Positions 54,240 to 61,498 of a stretch of DNA of 64,000 bases are shown here, piece by piece. Source of the stretch: RYN-230 sp963717125 (GTDB taxonomy: Bacteria > Actinomycetota > Actinomycetes > Streptosporangiales > Streptosporangiaceae); contig CAVQVG010000015.1 in the NCBI GenBank assembly GCA_963717125.1, positions 558,001-622,000 of the forward strand, read 5' to 3'. A program made the position numbers and the translations under genes. Position 1 is the first letter of the stretch. Every line of letters begins with the position of its first letter. Below the pieces are notes generated by a model. The model did no database searches and was not told where the DNA came from. It was given only the letters and a program-made list of their open reading frames with translations.

Positions 54240-54613
54240 CTAGGCCGAGCCTAGGCCAGGCCGGAGCACGACCAGGCCGGGGGTGCCGTCCCAGCCGAGG
54301 ACGCCCAGCACCGCATCGAGGTGCGGCGGTATCCCATGCAGCACGACGCGGCGTCGCCCGGCGTCAGTAAGCCGGATCATGGCCCGCAGCCCGGCCAGGT
54401 CGCAGTACCGCACCCCGGTCAGGTCGACGTGCACCTCAGCGGCGCCCGCGGCCGTCTCGCCGAGGTGGCTGACCAGCGCTGGGAACGTCTCCTCATCGAT
54501 CTCGCCCGCCAGCTCCAGCCGCCGGCACCGGGGTGGGTTATCCGCAGCACCCCGTCGTCATAGCTGGCGGGGCCCGGCGCGGTCGCCGGGCGGCGCGGCC
54601 CGCGAACGCTCAT
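54240..54613 (-). pseudogene. STAS-domain protein, frameshifted
   Basis: The gene starts at ATG 54613 with AGGAG 6 bases upstream. The first frame reads MSVRGPRRPATAPGPASYDD and GVLRITHPG, then becomes nonsense. A second frame from about 54527 reads CRRLELAGEIDEETFPALVS, HLGETAAGAAEVHVDLTGVR, YCDLAGLRAMIRLTDAGRRR and continues to the stop. Together they make a normal STAS domain of about 125 residues. One missing base (or two extra) at 54527-54535, in CCCCGG, explains the break. It would encode an anti-sigma factor antagonist. Real mutation and sequence error are both possible. Confidence 0.8.
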
Positions 54614-54837
54614 CAGATCTCCTGGCCACACTGACGGAACGGACCTCGCCTGCTGCCAGAAGGAGCCGCTGCGGCCCGGGCCGGGCGGCGCGATGACGAA
54701 ACGTCGAGGCTGGGACCACCGCAAGGGGCTGGGCGGCGTCATGACGACATGTCGAGTATGCCCGAGTCTGGCCAGCAGGCAAAGGGCCGGCCATAGGCCG
54801 GCGGGCGATTCAGCCGATGCTCGCCTGACCGGGCCGC

Positions 54838-55155
54838 TCAGTCCGGCGCCAGGCCGCGGCCGACCTGCTTCAACCGGTCCAGCTCCGCCTTGAGCTGCTG
54901 GGTTTCTGCCTGCAGTTCCAGCACGCGGCGGATGCCGGCCACGTTCAGCCCGTCGTTGGTCAATGCGCAGATCTCGTGCAGCCGGGTGATGTCATTCTGG
55001 CTGTAGCGCCGGGTGCCGCCCGCGCTGCGGGCCGGATCGAGCAGGCCCTCACGCTCGTAGATGCGCAGCGTCTGCGGGTGCAGGCCGGCCAGCTCGGCCG
55101 CCACGGAGATGCTGAACAGACCCTTGTCCAGGTCAGCCCAGTCCGGGTTCACCAT
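54838..55155 (-). CDS. MerR-family regulator of the HspR type
   Basis: A 105-residue MerR-like protein. The winged helix is FSISVAAELAGLHPQTLRIY followed by EREGLLDPARSAGGTRRYSQ, and the coiled-coil dimerisation helix is RVLELQAETQQLKAELDRLK. This is the form of HspR, repressor of the dnaK heat shock operon, but no chaperone gene is visible here, and the classic inverted repeat (CTTGAGT..ACTCAAG) is not found upstream. It could therefore control another target. ATG with AGGAGGG upstream. Confidence 0.82.
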   Translation of the reverse strand: MVNPDWADLDKGLFSISVAAELAGLHPQTLRIYEREGLLDPARSAGGTRRYSQNDITRLHEICALTNDGLNVAGIRRVLELQAETQQLKAELDRLKQVGRGLAPD

Positions 55156-55330
55156 GGCCGGGAGCCCTCCTTCTGCCCAGCGGCGCCGCCGGTCTCACAT
55201 TACCTCAGTGTGCCGGGTCAGATAGATCTGAGTCGAGTCTTGTTAGGTTATCGGCTGACGTGTTATATACGTCGTGGGCGCGGCGACCAGTGGCGTCCGT
55301 GCCGGGTAGATCCAGGTCAGGGAGCCAGCC

Positions 55331-55678
55331 ATGGACGATCGCGAACAGGGCGGCGGCCCGGTCATCGTGCCCATGCCGGCCGAGATCGACCTAGCCAACG
55401 CGGGCCGGGTCGGCCAGCAACTGTGCACCGCCGCCAGCCTGGGCGTCACGGTCATCGTGGCCGACCTGACGTCAACCCAGTTTTGCGATTCCGCGGGCAT
55501 CCGCAGCCTGCTGCACGCCCGGGACGACGTCGCGGCCAGCCATGCCCAGTTGCGGCTGGCCGTCGCCCGGGGCGGCGCGGTGCGCCGCGCCTTGCAGGCG
55601 GTCGGTTTGCAGGACGTGCTGCCGATGTACCCGACCGTCGAGACCGCGCTGGCCGCGGACCCGCCGAACGGCGGCTAG
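55331..55678 (+). CDS. STAS-domain anti-sigma factor antagonist
   Basis: A 115-residue STAS protein. The typical core is VIVADLTSTQFCDSAGIRSL, where the serine of DSAG is the site phosphorylated by the anti-sigma kinase. It binds an anti-sigma factor when dephosphorylated and frees the sigma factor. The PP2C-type phosphatase at 33036 is the sort of enzyme that acts on such proteins, though pairing them is a guess. The upstream region contains an AT-richer promoter at about 55240-55275. Single gene, ATG start with GGGAG upstream. Confidence 0.88.
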   Translation: MDDREQGGGPVIVPMPAEIDLANAGRVGQQLCTAASLGVTVIVADLTSTQFCDSAGIRSLLHARDDVAASHAQLRLAVARGGAVRRALQAVGLQDVLPMYPTVETALAADPPNGG

Positions 55679-55700
55679 GCGCCGTCAGGCCGAAAAGTGA

Positions 55701-55713
55701 TATCATTTTGATA
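55701..55713 (+). promoter_or_regulatory. palindromic operator TATCATTTTGATA upstream of a small membrane protein gene
   Basis: A perfect TATCA-TTT-TGATA palindrome, preceded by TGA and followed by GG, 44 bases before ATG 55757. It differs from the site at 29757-29769 only in the central spacer base, and both sit in a short AT-rich patch at nearly the same distance from the start. Confidence 0.6.
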
Positions 55714-55756
55714 GGTGATCGGGTGGCCGACACCACAGGTGACGGGAGGCATCCCG

Positions 55757-56044
55757 ATGCACGCGCCCAATGACAACACCGCTCCCGAAGGTCTGCGCGG
55801 GTGGTGGGCATCTCCCCCGCGATCTGGCATACGACGCCTGATCGCGCCATGGGAGTACCGCCACCTCCGCGGCTCTGGGATCACGCGTATGGCCGGTGGC
55901 GGTGTCGCGGCCGCCGCGGGCGTCGTGTGCCTCTCGTACGGCGTCTACGGATGGGCAGCCTTCTTCCTGGTTCTTGGGGCGCTGAATCTCGCGGGTGGCT
56001 CCTGGTACATCACTATCGCTCGCTCCGCATCTGCCCAGACCTGA
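55757..56044 (+). CDS. small membrane protein behind the TATCA palindrome
   Basis: A 95-residue protein. The N-terminal half is hydrophilic and ends WEYRHLRGSGITRMAGGGV, followed by two hydrophobic segments (AAAAGVVCLSYGVYGWAAFF and LVLGALNLAGGSWYITIA). ATG 55757 has GGGAGG 8 bases upstream, better than the longer frame. It resembles small actinobacterial membrane proteins of unknown function. The operator shared with the SPFH operon suggests co-regulation. Confidence 0.7.
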   Translation: MHAPNDNTAPEGLRGWWASPPRSGIRRLIAPWEYRHLRGSGITRMAGGGVAAAAGVVCLSYGVYGWAAFFLVLGALNLAGGSWYITIARSASAQT

Positions 56045-56186
56045 GCCTGCGCGACCTTGGCGGGGCTGGTCGGCGGTTGGATGTCAAGCCGCAGTTGACA
56101 TCGCGCAGTGGGCACCGTGGAAGAATGATCAGCATGCCCTGATGAACTCTTGGAGTTGTACCACGGGACCGCCGCCCAGCTTGGCC

Positions 56187-56471
56187 TCATGGTTTCGGAG
56201 GCGGCGGACGTCGGATCGAGGTCCATTCCGCGACAGTGGTGGCGTCCCTGCGCCGACCCAGCCGGTAACTCCCGGCGGCACCGCCTGCGAGCGTGATGAT
56301 GCCGCCAACGACCACCCCGGCCAGTAGCTCGCCGCGGGCGGACCAAATGATGAACCAAATCACACCGACGGCGGCTGCGGTCAGCCACACTTGCCAGTAG
56401 TTCTTTGGCTCCCACCGGAAAAGCCGCCTGACGTTGGCTAGCCAACGTCCGCGATGGCCCATATCGGACAT
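56187..56471 (-). CDS. small two-helix membrane protein
   Basis: A 94-residue protein if ATG 56471 is used; the open frame is longer, but the added residues look non-coding. Two hydrophobic segments are visible (WQVWLTAAAVGVIWFIIWSA and LLAGVVVGGIITLAGGAAGS) followed by a basic RLGRRRDATT tail. GC is lower than in the core of the window. It may be a recent acquisition; function unknown. Confidence 0.55.
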   Translation of the reverse strand: MSDMGHRGRWLANVRRLFRWEPKNYWQVWLTAAAVGVIWFIIWSARGELLAGVVVGGIITLAGGAAGSYRLGRRRDATTVAEWTSIRRPPPPKP

Positions 56472-56704
56472 GGACACACTGTAACGGCGGAGTTCATAGC
56501 CGTAGGTCAGGGTCCGGCCGAGGTCCAGACTGGCGACCCTGGTCCAGCGCTGTCCCGCCAGTTTGTGAGAGGTCTGTGAGACCTTGACCCCTCGCGACCG
56601 ATTACTTTCGGACGATCCCATGGTCTGTCCTGATGAACGCCATGGCCGGGGCCCCGCAACGGCCGCGGCTCCGGCACGGCCACGTTCCTCCCTCCCAGGA
56701 AGGC

Positions 56705-57376
56705 ATGATGAAGCTTCTTCTCACGTCCGCTGGCGTCAAGAACACGAGCATCCGCAACGCGCTGGTCAACCTGCTGGGCAAACCGATTGCCGAGTCCAGC
56801 GCCCTCTGCATTCCCACCGCGTCGTACGGGCACCCGGAAGGCGGTCCTGGCGCGGCATGGGGGTTCATCACCGGACGAGGCCGCACCCCCTTGTGCGAAT
56901 TGGGCTGGAAGTCCTTGGGAGTGCTCGAGCTCACCGCGCTGCCCAGCATCGATGAAGAGTATTGGGTCCCAATGGTCCAGGAGACTGACGCCCTGCTGGT
57001 GGGAGGCGGCGATGCCTTGTATCTGTGCCACTGGATGCGGCAGTCCGGGCTGGCGGACCTCTTGCCGTCGCTGCGCGAGGTGGTCTATGTGGGTGTGAGC
57101 GGCGGGAGCATGGTGATGGCCCCCAACATCGGGGAGGGCTTCGCCCACTGGAAGCCGCCCACCGGTGGCGACAAAGCGCTGGGACTGGTTGATTTTTCGA
57201 TGTTTCCGCACCTGGATCACGAGAACATGCCTGAAAGTTCCATGGCCCACGCGGGAAAATGGGCCGCCAGCGTGCCGGTGCCGGGGTACGCGATTGACGA
57301 CCGGACCGCCATCAAAGTGACCGGCGGCACTGTCGAAGTCGTCTCCGAGGGGCACTGGAAGTCGTTTACCCCCTAA
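56705..57376 (+). CDS. peptidase E / class I glutamine amidotransferase-like protein (S51)
   Basis: A 223-residue protein. Strand-turn KLLLTSAGVKNTSIRNALVN starts the fold; VGGGDALYLCHWMRQSG and YVGVSGGSMVMAPNIGEGF give the nucleophile elbow with Ser in G-x-S-G-G-S. LVDFSMFPHLDHENMPESSM holds the His of the triad. These match dipeptidase E-like S51 hydrolases, which cut Asp-X dipeptides. ATG 56705 (or 56708) has AGGAAGG upstream. GC is lower than the core genome, in line with the accessory nature of this end. Confidence 0.82.
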   Translation: MMKLLLTSAGVKNTSIRNALVNLLGKPIAESSALCIPTASYGHPEGGPGAAWGFITGRGRTPLCELGWKSLGVLELTALPSIDEEYWVPMVQETDALLVGGGDALYLCHWMRQSGLADLLPSLREVVYVGVSGGSMVMAPNIGEGFAHWKPPTGGDKALGLVDFSMFPHLDHENMPESSMAHAGKWAASVPVPGYAIDDRTAIKVTGGTVEVVSEGHWKSFTP

Positions 57377-57452
57377 ACCCGAGAGGCTCAGCGGATTGGT
57401 CATGCTGCCCGTCGCCGCTCGGGCTTTGCGGCCTGGTCCTGGTGCTCGTTGA

Positions 57453-57596
57453 CCCACGCCAGGGCACAGGTCCAGTGACAGTCACTACGATTCGGCATTC
57501 ACGCAGAAGACCTACGTCCATGCCAGCGTCGCCGACCTGCACCAGGGCCGAGCCAACACGCCGGCAGGATCCGCAAGACCGCCTAAGCACCTGTGA
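57453..57596 (+). pseudogene. C-terminal remnant of a tyrosine recombinase
   Basis: A frame without start, open from 57453 to TGA 57594-57596, reads DSHYDSAFTQKTYVHASVAD followed by LHQGRANTPAG. The pattern S-A-F-T-Q-K-T-Y-V-H-A-S is the usual end of phage-type integrases, with the catalytic Tyr in K-T-Y-V-H. All the rest of the enzyme is missing. It lies next to a strong hairpin and 117 bases from a tRNA-Arg 3' fragment. Confidence 0.6.
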
Positions 57597-57602
57597 AAAA
57601 GG

Positions 57603-57645
57603 GTGAGACGGCAGGCCCCCGGCAGCAAGCAGGGCCTCGTCTCAC
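57603..57645 (+). terminator. strong hairpin after the integrase remnant
   Basis: GTGAGACG at 57603-57610 pairs with CGTCTCAC at 57638-57645, and AGGCCC (57613-57618) with GGGCCT (57632-57637), giving a 14-bp stem with one unpaired position on each side. It lies 7 bases after the stop of the integrase remnant. No clear T-run follows, so termination would need to be of the GC-rich actinobacterial type. Confidence 0.5.
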
Positions 57646-57650
57646 GAGTG

Positions 57651-57671
57651 TGATCAAGACCCTGACCTGCG
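57651..57671 (+). repeat. 21-bp direct repeat, left copy
   Basis: TGATCAAGACCCTGACCTGC plus G matches 58480-58500 in 19 of 21 bases. The two copies enclose the tRNA fragment and the Phd/RelE pair. Confidence 0.45.
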
Positions 57672-57712
57672 GATTCGGTGCCGCGGTGAGCGCGGTGAGC
57701 CCGCTCGGAGGT

Positions 57713-57738
57713 GCGCGCTCGGAGGGACTCGAACCCCC
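57713..57738 (-). repeat. 26-bp tRNA-Arg 3' end fragment (putative att site)
   Basis: These 26 bases are identical to 61473-61498, covering the acceptor 3' strand and T-arm of the intact tRNA-Arg gene. Outside this block the two sequences differ. Such a partial tRNA copy is what site-specific integration into a tRNA 3' end leaves behind. Confidence 0.7.
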
Positions 57739-57812
57739 TCCGGTGCTGTCTCGCCAGTCCGTGAGATGGCGGTGAGAGATCCCATTCCTGTATTCCGGGT
57801 GCCTCGCCCGGG

Positions 57813-58100
57813 TCAGGTTCGGTACACGTCGCGCCGATGGCCAATGTCTACCACGGTGACTACTCGGGTCTCCTCATCGATCCGGTAGATGACTCGGTAA
57901 GTCCCGCGCCGCGCACTGAACCTGTCGTCGAGTGGTGCGAGAAGGCGTTTCCCGACACGATGCGGCTGCGATAGCAGAGGGCCGGTGATGAATTCGTAGG
58001 CTGCGGCGGCCACGGCCTCGGGGAGAGTCTCAGTCAAGGCTCGCCGCACGGAGGGAGTGGTCCGCAGGGTGTAGGGATCGCCAGGAGCGTGTCCAGTCAT
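57813..58100 (-). CDS. RelE/ParE-family toxin
   Basis: A 95-residue protein. LTETLPEAVAAAAYEFITGP is the first helix pair; GKRLLAPLDDRFSARRGTYR and VIYRIDEETRVVTVVDIGHR end with HRRDVYR, the typical RelE C-terminus where basic residues cut mRNA on the ribosome. It follows the Phd/YefM antitoxin gene with an ATGA overlap, the normal order for this pair. It lies within the tRNA-bounded island. Confidence 0.88.
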   Translation of the reverse strand: MTGHAPGDPYTLRTTPSVRRALTETLPEAVAAAAYEFITGPLLSQPHRVGKRLLAPLDDRFSARRGTYRVIYRIDEETRVVTVVDIGHRRDVYRT

Positions 58101-58378
58101 TCCTGGGCGGGACGGCGGCGCATTGCCTCCGCCAGTTCCTCCGCTGAGACCGACTCACCCCGCGCCAGTTCCGCGTCGGAGGCAGCCAGGCGGCTCACGG
58201 TTTCAGAATCACGGAGGATAGCGAGGGTCTCCTCAAGCCGTTCAAGGTCTTCAGTAGCCACCAGCACGGCTGAGGGCCGACCGTGGACCGTCACCGTCAC
58301 CCGCTCATGATGATCGTGAACGCGACTCACGAGTTCGGACAGATGACTCTTGACCTCACCTAGTGGCAGCGTCGTCAT
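58097..58378 (-). CDS. Phd/YefM-family antitoxin
   Basis: A 93-residue antitoxin. MTTLPLGEVKSHLSELVSRV followed by RVTVTVHGRPSAVLVATEDL is the classic Phd/YefM DNA-binding fold; the C-terminal acidic tail (AELARGESVSAEELAEAM) should bind the toxin. ATG 58378 is used rather than TTG 58384; no ribosome binding site is visible, and the palindrome at 58379-58394 abuts the start, fitting a leaderless, self-repressed transcript. Confidence 0.88.
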   Translation of the reverse strand: MTTLPLGEVKSHLSELVSRVHDHHERVTVTVHGRPSAVLVATEDLERLEETLAILRDSETVSRLAASDAELARGESVSAEELAEAMRRRPAQE

Positions 58379-58394
58379 AGTCAAAAGTATGACT
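58379..58394. promoter_or_regulatory. inverted repeat at the antitoxin start
   Basis: AGTCA-AAAGTA-TGACT, a 5-6-5 inverted repeat in an AT-rich patch directly before the antitoxin ATG, with a further TATGAC half-site at 58400-58405. Position and symmetry fit autorepression by the Phd-type antitoxin. Confidence 0.5.
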
Positions 58395-58479
58395 AAAAAT
58401 ATGACCCTGTCAAAGCGGCCAACGACTTCTGTGCGGAGTCCGCGCTTCCGGGACCGGCACTGGAGTCTCTCAAGCCGAT

Positions 58480-58500
58480 GATCAAGACCTTAACCTGCGC
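58480..58500 (+). repeat. 21-bp direct repeat, right copy
   Basis: TGATCAAGACCTTAACCTGC plus G matches 57651-57671 in 19 of 21 bases; it ends at the 3' end of the hsdS-like gene. Confidence 0.45.
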
Positions 58501-59234
58501 TAACTCGTCCGACCGGTCAGGAACCCGTTCAGAGCGTCACGGCGGATTTCCCCCGCCAGTTCAAGCTGTCTCCGCAACGCCTGCTCGTGCTCTTCCAGTC
58601 GCATCATCACGTCCGCAATCTCCTGCTGGGTCGCGAGGTCGGGCAGGATGACCGGCAGCTTGACCAGCGTGTCGATGGAAATGGCGGGCAGGGTCGTGCT
58701 CCCTCTGGAATGCGCTTCTAGCCACCCGCGGGCCTCCGGGCTACGGAGGTAAGCCGCGAAGTAGTCAGCGTCGAGATCGGGCGGAGGCCGAAGCAGGAAG
58801 CACCCCGTTCCGCAGACCCAGCCCTGCTGCTCCGCACGGACCACCGCGCACCGCCCCAGCTCGCCCCGGCGGGCCAGCACGACATCGCCAAGGTGGAGCT
58901 GGAACCGGGCCAGACGCTCAGCCTGATCGTCGGTGATGTACCGGATGTGCGCCACGCTGAAGCCGGTGCCGTTCAGATCCCGCGGCATGACGACTGGGAT
59001 ACCAGCATCCACATAATGTTCGGCGCGGATGAGGCTCCCCGAAGGCCCGGCGAGGAGCAGGCCCCGGGTCGAGTCGTCGTTGGCGCCTGCCCCGGCGCCG
59101 CGCAGGATGGTCTCGAGTGGGACGCGTGGAGGCTTGATGCTGCTGGTCAACTGCTCGCACGTGCTGAGGCTCTCCCACAGTCCGGCCACCGAATCGGACG
59201 TCAACTGGTCACGCCGTTTCAGCTCATCGAGCAT
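58500..59234 (-). CDS. type I restriction-modification specificity subunit, half-size HsdS-like
   Basis: A 244-residue protein with one target-recognition domain and one conserved helix: IPVVMPRDLNGTGFSVAHIR, LGDVVLARRGELGRCAVVRA, GTGCFLLRPPPDLDADYFAA and LVKLPVILPDLATQQEIADV, the last preceding a coiled coil (EEHEQALRRQLELAGEIRRD). Full HsdS proteins have two such halves and about 400 residues, so this may work as a dimer. It overlaps hsdM by 16 bases. No hsdR gene is present in the island, so it may be a modification-only system or may have lost its nuclease. Confidence 0.82.
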   Translation of the reverse strand: MLDELKRRDQLTSDSVAGLWESLSTCEQLTSSIKPPRVPLETILRGAGAGANDDSTRGLLLAGPSGSLIRAEHYVDAGIPVVMPRDLNGTGFSVAHIRYITDDQAERLARFQLHLGDVVLARRGELGRCAVVRAEQQGWVCGTGCFLLRPPPDLDADYFAAYLRSPEARGWLEAHSRGSTTLPAISIDTLVKLPVILPDLATQQEIADVMMRLEEHEQALRRQLELAGEIRRDALNGFLTGRTS

Positions 59235-60583
59235 GCGACCGGTGTCGAACGCTGCCCGTCCCCCGGGATGACGGGTACATAGTAGCCAGGGTCGAGATTG
59301 CCGTCGTTCCCGAGGATTTCCTCCTGCTGGATCGATCGAGAGAACCCTGGTTCGTCAGGCGTGGCCCGCGGAGATTGCTGCCACTGGCGGAACCGGCTGA
59401 CGATGTGCTCGGCGTCTTGTGCGGTCAGTATCCGTGGGCGCCGTGGCAACTGGGTGCCGAGCTGGCTAGCGTTGATGAAGAGGAAGGCGTCGCTGTCACC
59501 AGCCGGGAGCTGCCGGGCCTTGTCGCGCGCGAGGATCCAGATGTGTACGGGAACGGTGGTGTGGGTGAAGAGATTCGGCGGCAGGGCGATGATGCCCAGG
59601 ACCGCCCGGCTGGTGATCATTGCCTTGCGGATCTCGGCCTCGCGGCCGCCGGACCAGGCCGCCTGACGCGGCATGATCATCGCGGCGAGACCGTTCTCGC
59701 TTAGGCGGGCCCACGCGAGCTGAAGCCAGGCGAAGTTCGCCTTGGACCCGGGCGGCCGACCAAAGGGCCAGCCCGAGATACCGACGTCCTCGATGCGCTG
59801 GTTGAACGGCGGATTGCTCACCACCCGGTCAACCAGACCGGTGCTTCGGTCCTGGAACAGCGACACCGGGTCGGCGGCCCAAACGGCTGGTCGGTCCACG
59901 CCGTGAAGAGCCAGGTTCAGCATGGCCAAGCGCACATTACTGCGATCAGTGGCGTAGGCCTCGAGGGAATCCCCGTCGATGCGGTCGGACGATGCGATCC
60001 GCTGGGCCGCGGCCACGAGTAGGCCGCCGGAGCCGCACGCCGGGTCAAGGATCCGGTCTCCGGTCTGTGGCGACGCCAGTCCCGTGAGCAGGCGAGCGAC
60101 CGGGCGTGGGGTGTAGAACTCGCCCGCCGCCGGGGCGCTCTCCCGATCGCGGCGTTCGAGCAGCAGATCGCAGACTGCTGACCACTCGGCCTCGGCCGGA
60201 GCCGGGCGGCGCTGCAGTGCGGTGAGGAAGGCGGCCACCCAGGGCACGTCGTCCGAGTCTTTGCCACCGCCCGCGAACCCGAAGCTGAGGTCCGCCAGGC
60301 CGGGCACTGGGAAGCGGGGGTGCCGGGCCGCGCTCCTCAGGACCGCGCGCAGATCCGTCAGGGGCGAGACGCCGCTCCTGGCCTCCTCGACCGCTCGGGC
60401 CCACCGCCGGACGAACTCGTCCCCTGATTCGCCCACCACCTCAACGAACCGGGCCAGGAGCAGGATGGCCAGCATGAAGGCCAGGTCGCCGGTTGTGTTC
60501 CGGCCCCGCTGAAAGGGTGCGTAGGCTTGCCAAAGCCGATCAACCACGTCCTCAGCGTGGCTCTCGGTCACCGCGGTCTCCAC
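59219..60583 (-). CDS. type I restriction-modification N6-adenine methyltransferase, HsdM-like
   Basis: About 454 residues. The catalytic domain follows a helical N-terminal region: GEFYTPRPVARLLTGL precedes motif I DPACGSGGLLVAAAQRIAS, and motif IV is VVSNPPFNQR (N-P-P-F). It methylates adenine in DNA with SAM, guided by the specificity subunit. GTG 60583 is preferred because AAAGGAGG lies 8 bases upstream; ATG 60610 or 60667 would also be in frame. It overlaps the hsdS-like gene and follows a 38-residue membrane peptide gene. Confidence 0.88.
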   Translation of the reverse strand: METAVTESHAEDVVDRLWQAYAPFQRGRNTTGDLAFMLAILLLARFVEVVGESGDEFVRRWARAVEEARSGVSPLTDLRAVLRSAARHPRFPVPGLADLSFGFAGGGKDSDDVPWVAAFLTALQRRPAPAEAEWSAVCDLLLERRDRESAPAAGEFYTPRPVARLLTGLASPQTGDRILDPACGSGGLLVAAAQRIASSDRIDGDSLEAYATDRSNVRLAMLNLALHGVDRPAVWAADPVSLFQDRSTGLVDRVVSNPPFNQRIEDVGISGWPFGRPPGSKANFAWLQLAWARLSENGLAAMIMPRQAAWSGGREAEIRKAMITSRAVLGIIALPPNLFTHTTVPVHIWILARDKARQLPAGDSDAFLFINASQLGTQLPRRPRILTAQDAEHIVSRFRQWQQSPRATPDEPGFSRSIQQEEILGNDGNLDPGYYVPVIPGDGQRSTPVACSMS

Positions 60584-60612
60584 TCGCCGGCCTCCTTTCG
60601 CTCCAGCCATGG

Positions 60613-60729
60613 CTACCTCAGCTGGCTGATGAAGTACGCCGCCGCGGCCACCAGCATCAGCAGGCACAGCCGCAGCGTCATGCCATTGGTCTGCATGGCC
60701 TTGCTCAGCAGTTCGAAGAACGACTTCAC
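60613..60729 (-). CDS. 38-residue small membrane protein upstream of hsdM
   Basis: A short gene with GTG start and AAGGAG 8 bases upstream, ending with TAG. The product starts MKSFFELLSKAMQTNGM and has one hydrophobic helix (LRLCLLMLVAAAAYFISQL). The hsdM start is about 30 bases downstream on the same strand, so they may share a transcript. Too short for a family call. Confidence 0.6.
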   Translation of the reverse strand: MKSFFELLSKAMQTNGMTLRLCLLMLVAAAAYFISQLR

Positions 60730-60989
60730 GATGACGCTCCTTGCCTGACTGACTCTACTGCGCAATCTTATTGCTATGAACGCTTCTCTCCGTCTGACTC
60801 TGCTTGCAGCATCAGATCGAGGACGTAGATCATGCAGGTAAAATTTAGCAGCAGCAGGTGACCGTCACAGGGACGATGAACTCCGGCTCAGGCGAAGCGA
60901 AGTCTGATGCGCAATACGATTGCGCCAAGATTCGAGGAATCGCTGCTCAGGGCTACACCTGGTGAGCCGAAGCGCGCGTGGGCCCATCA

Positions 60990-61180
60990 TTGAAGTGACT
61001 TGTATCACATTTTGTGCCTTGCGTGTCGGCCGCGGATCCTCGCAGCAGAGGTAGCCAGACGTCGTCGATGATCTCGACGATCGACTCGCCCGGGACCGTG
61101 CGCATGGTCATCAGCTCGTCGTGGCGGAGCAGGTCGAACGGCAGGTTCAGCACGCGGGACGAGCGCGGCAGACGATCTGC
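60990..61180 (-). pseudogene. possible C-terminal remnant of a TetR regulator
   Basis: A minus-strand frame reads RVLNLPFDLLRHDELMTMRT followed by VPGESIVEIIDDVWLPLLRG, which looks like the last two helices of a TetR ligand-binding domain (ending D-x-V-x-L-P-L-L-R). Nothing recognisable as the DNA-binding part is upstream. Frame continuity is short and family identity is uncertain. The remaining DNA between 60730 and 61417 holds no other gene I can support. Confidence 0.35.
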
Positions 61181-61417
61181 TGCTAGGCGGTCTGCTGGCT
61201 GGCGGCCGAGGTCTCACGCAGCTGACTGAGGCTGCTGCCGGACTCCTGGAAGTACTCCATCAGCTGCGCGGGCCACCAGGACCTGGCCACGGTGGCCAGC
61301 AAGATCGTGGCGATGGGCCAGCCCGCCCAGCCCGCCACGATCGGCCAGCTCCAGGCCCTCCTCGACGCATTCACCGCCGTTACAACCACCGGCGAGCCAC
61401 CGGCCCGAAACCAAAAC

Positions 61418-61446
61418 GACCCCGAGCTTGATGAGGGTTCGGGGTC
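61418..61446 (-). terminator. rho-independent terminator of the tRNA-Arg gene
   Basis: GACCCCGA (61418-61425) and TCGGGGTC (61439-61446) form an 8-bp stem with a 13-base loop. On the minus strand it is followed by GTTTTGGTTT, and it lies 28 bases past the 3' end of the tRNA gene. Confidence 0.7.
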
Positions 61447-61472
61447 ATTCCGATGTCTTGAGACATCACAAG

Positions 61473-61498
61473 GCGCGCTCGGAGGGACTCGAACCCCC
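61473..61498 (-). repeat. 26-bp direct repeat within the tRNA 3' end (putative att site, right copy)
   Basis: The right copy of the 26-bp block found at 57713-57738. It covers the tRNA 3' acceptor strand and T-arm and one base outside the gene. With the left copy it borders a 3.76-kb segment holding the toxin-antitoxin and hsdM-hsdS genes. Confidence 0.7.

Noticed and set aside
54680..54760. Two similar stretches ATGACGAAACGTCGAG and ATGACGACATGTCGAG upstream of the STAS gene, perhaps operators
   Set aside because: They are short, imperfect and about 50 bases apart with no matching site elsewhere; too weak to call.
55156..55330. HspR-type inverted repeat (CTTGAGT..ACTCAAG) upstream of the MerR-like gene
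   Set aside because: The stretch CTGAGTCGAGTCTTG is only vaguely similar and lacks proper symmetry.
57593..57775. Short plus-strand frame starting at 57593
   Set aside because: It reads through the hairpin and the tRNA fragment, so its apparent coding is an accident of those elements.
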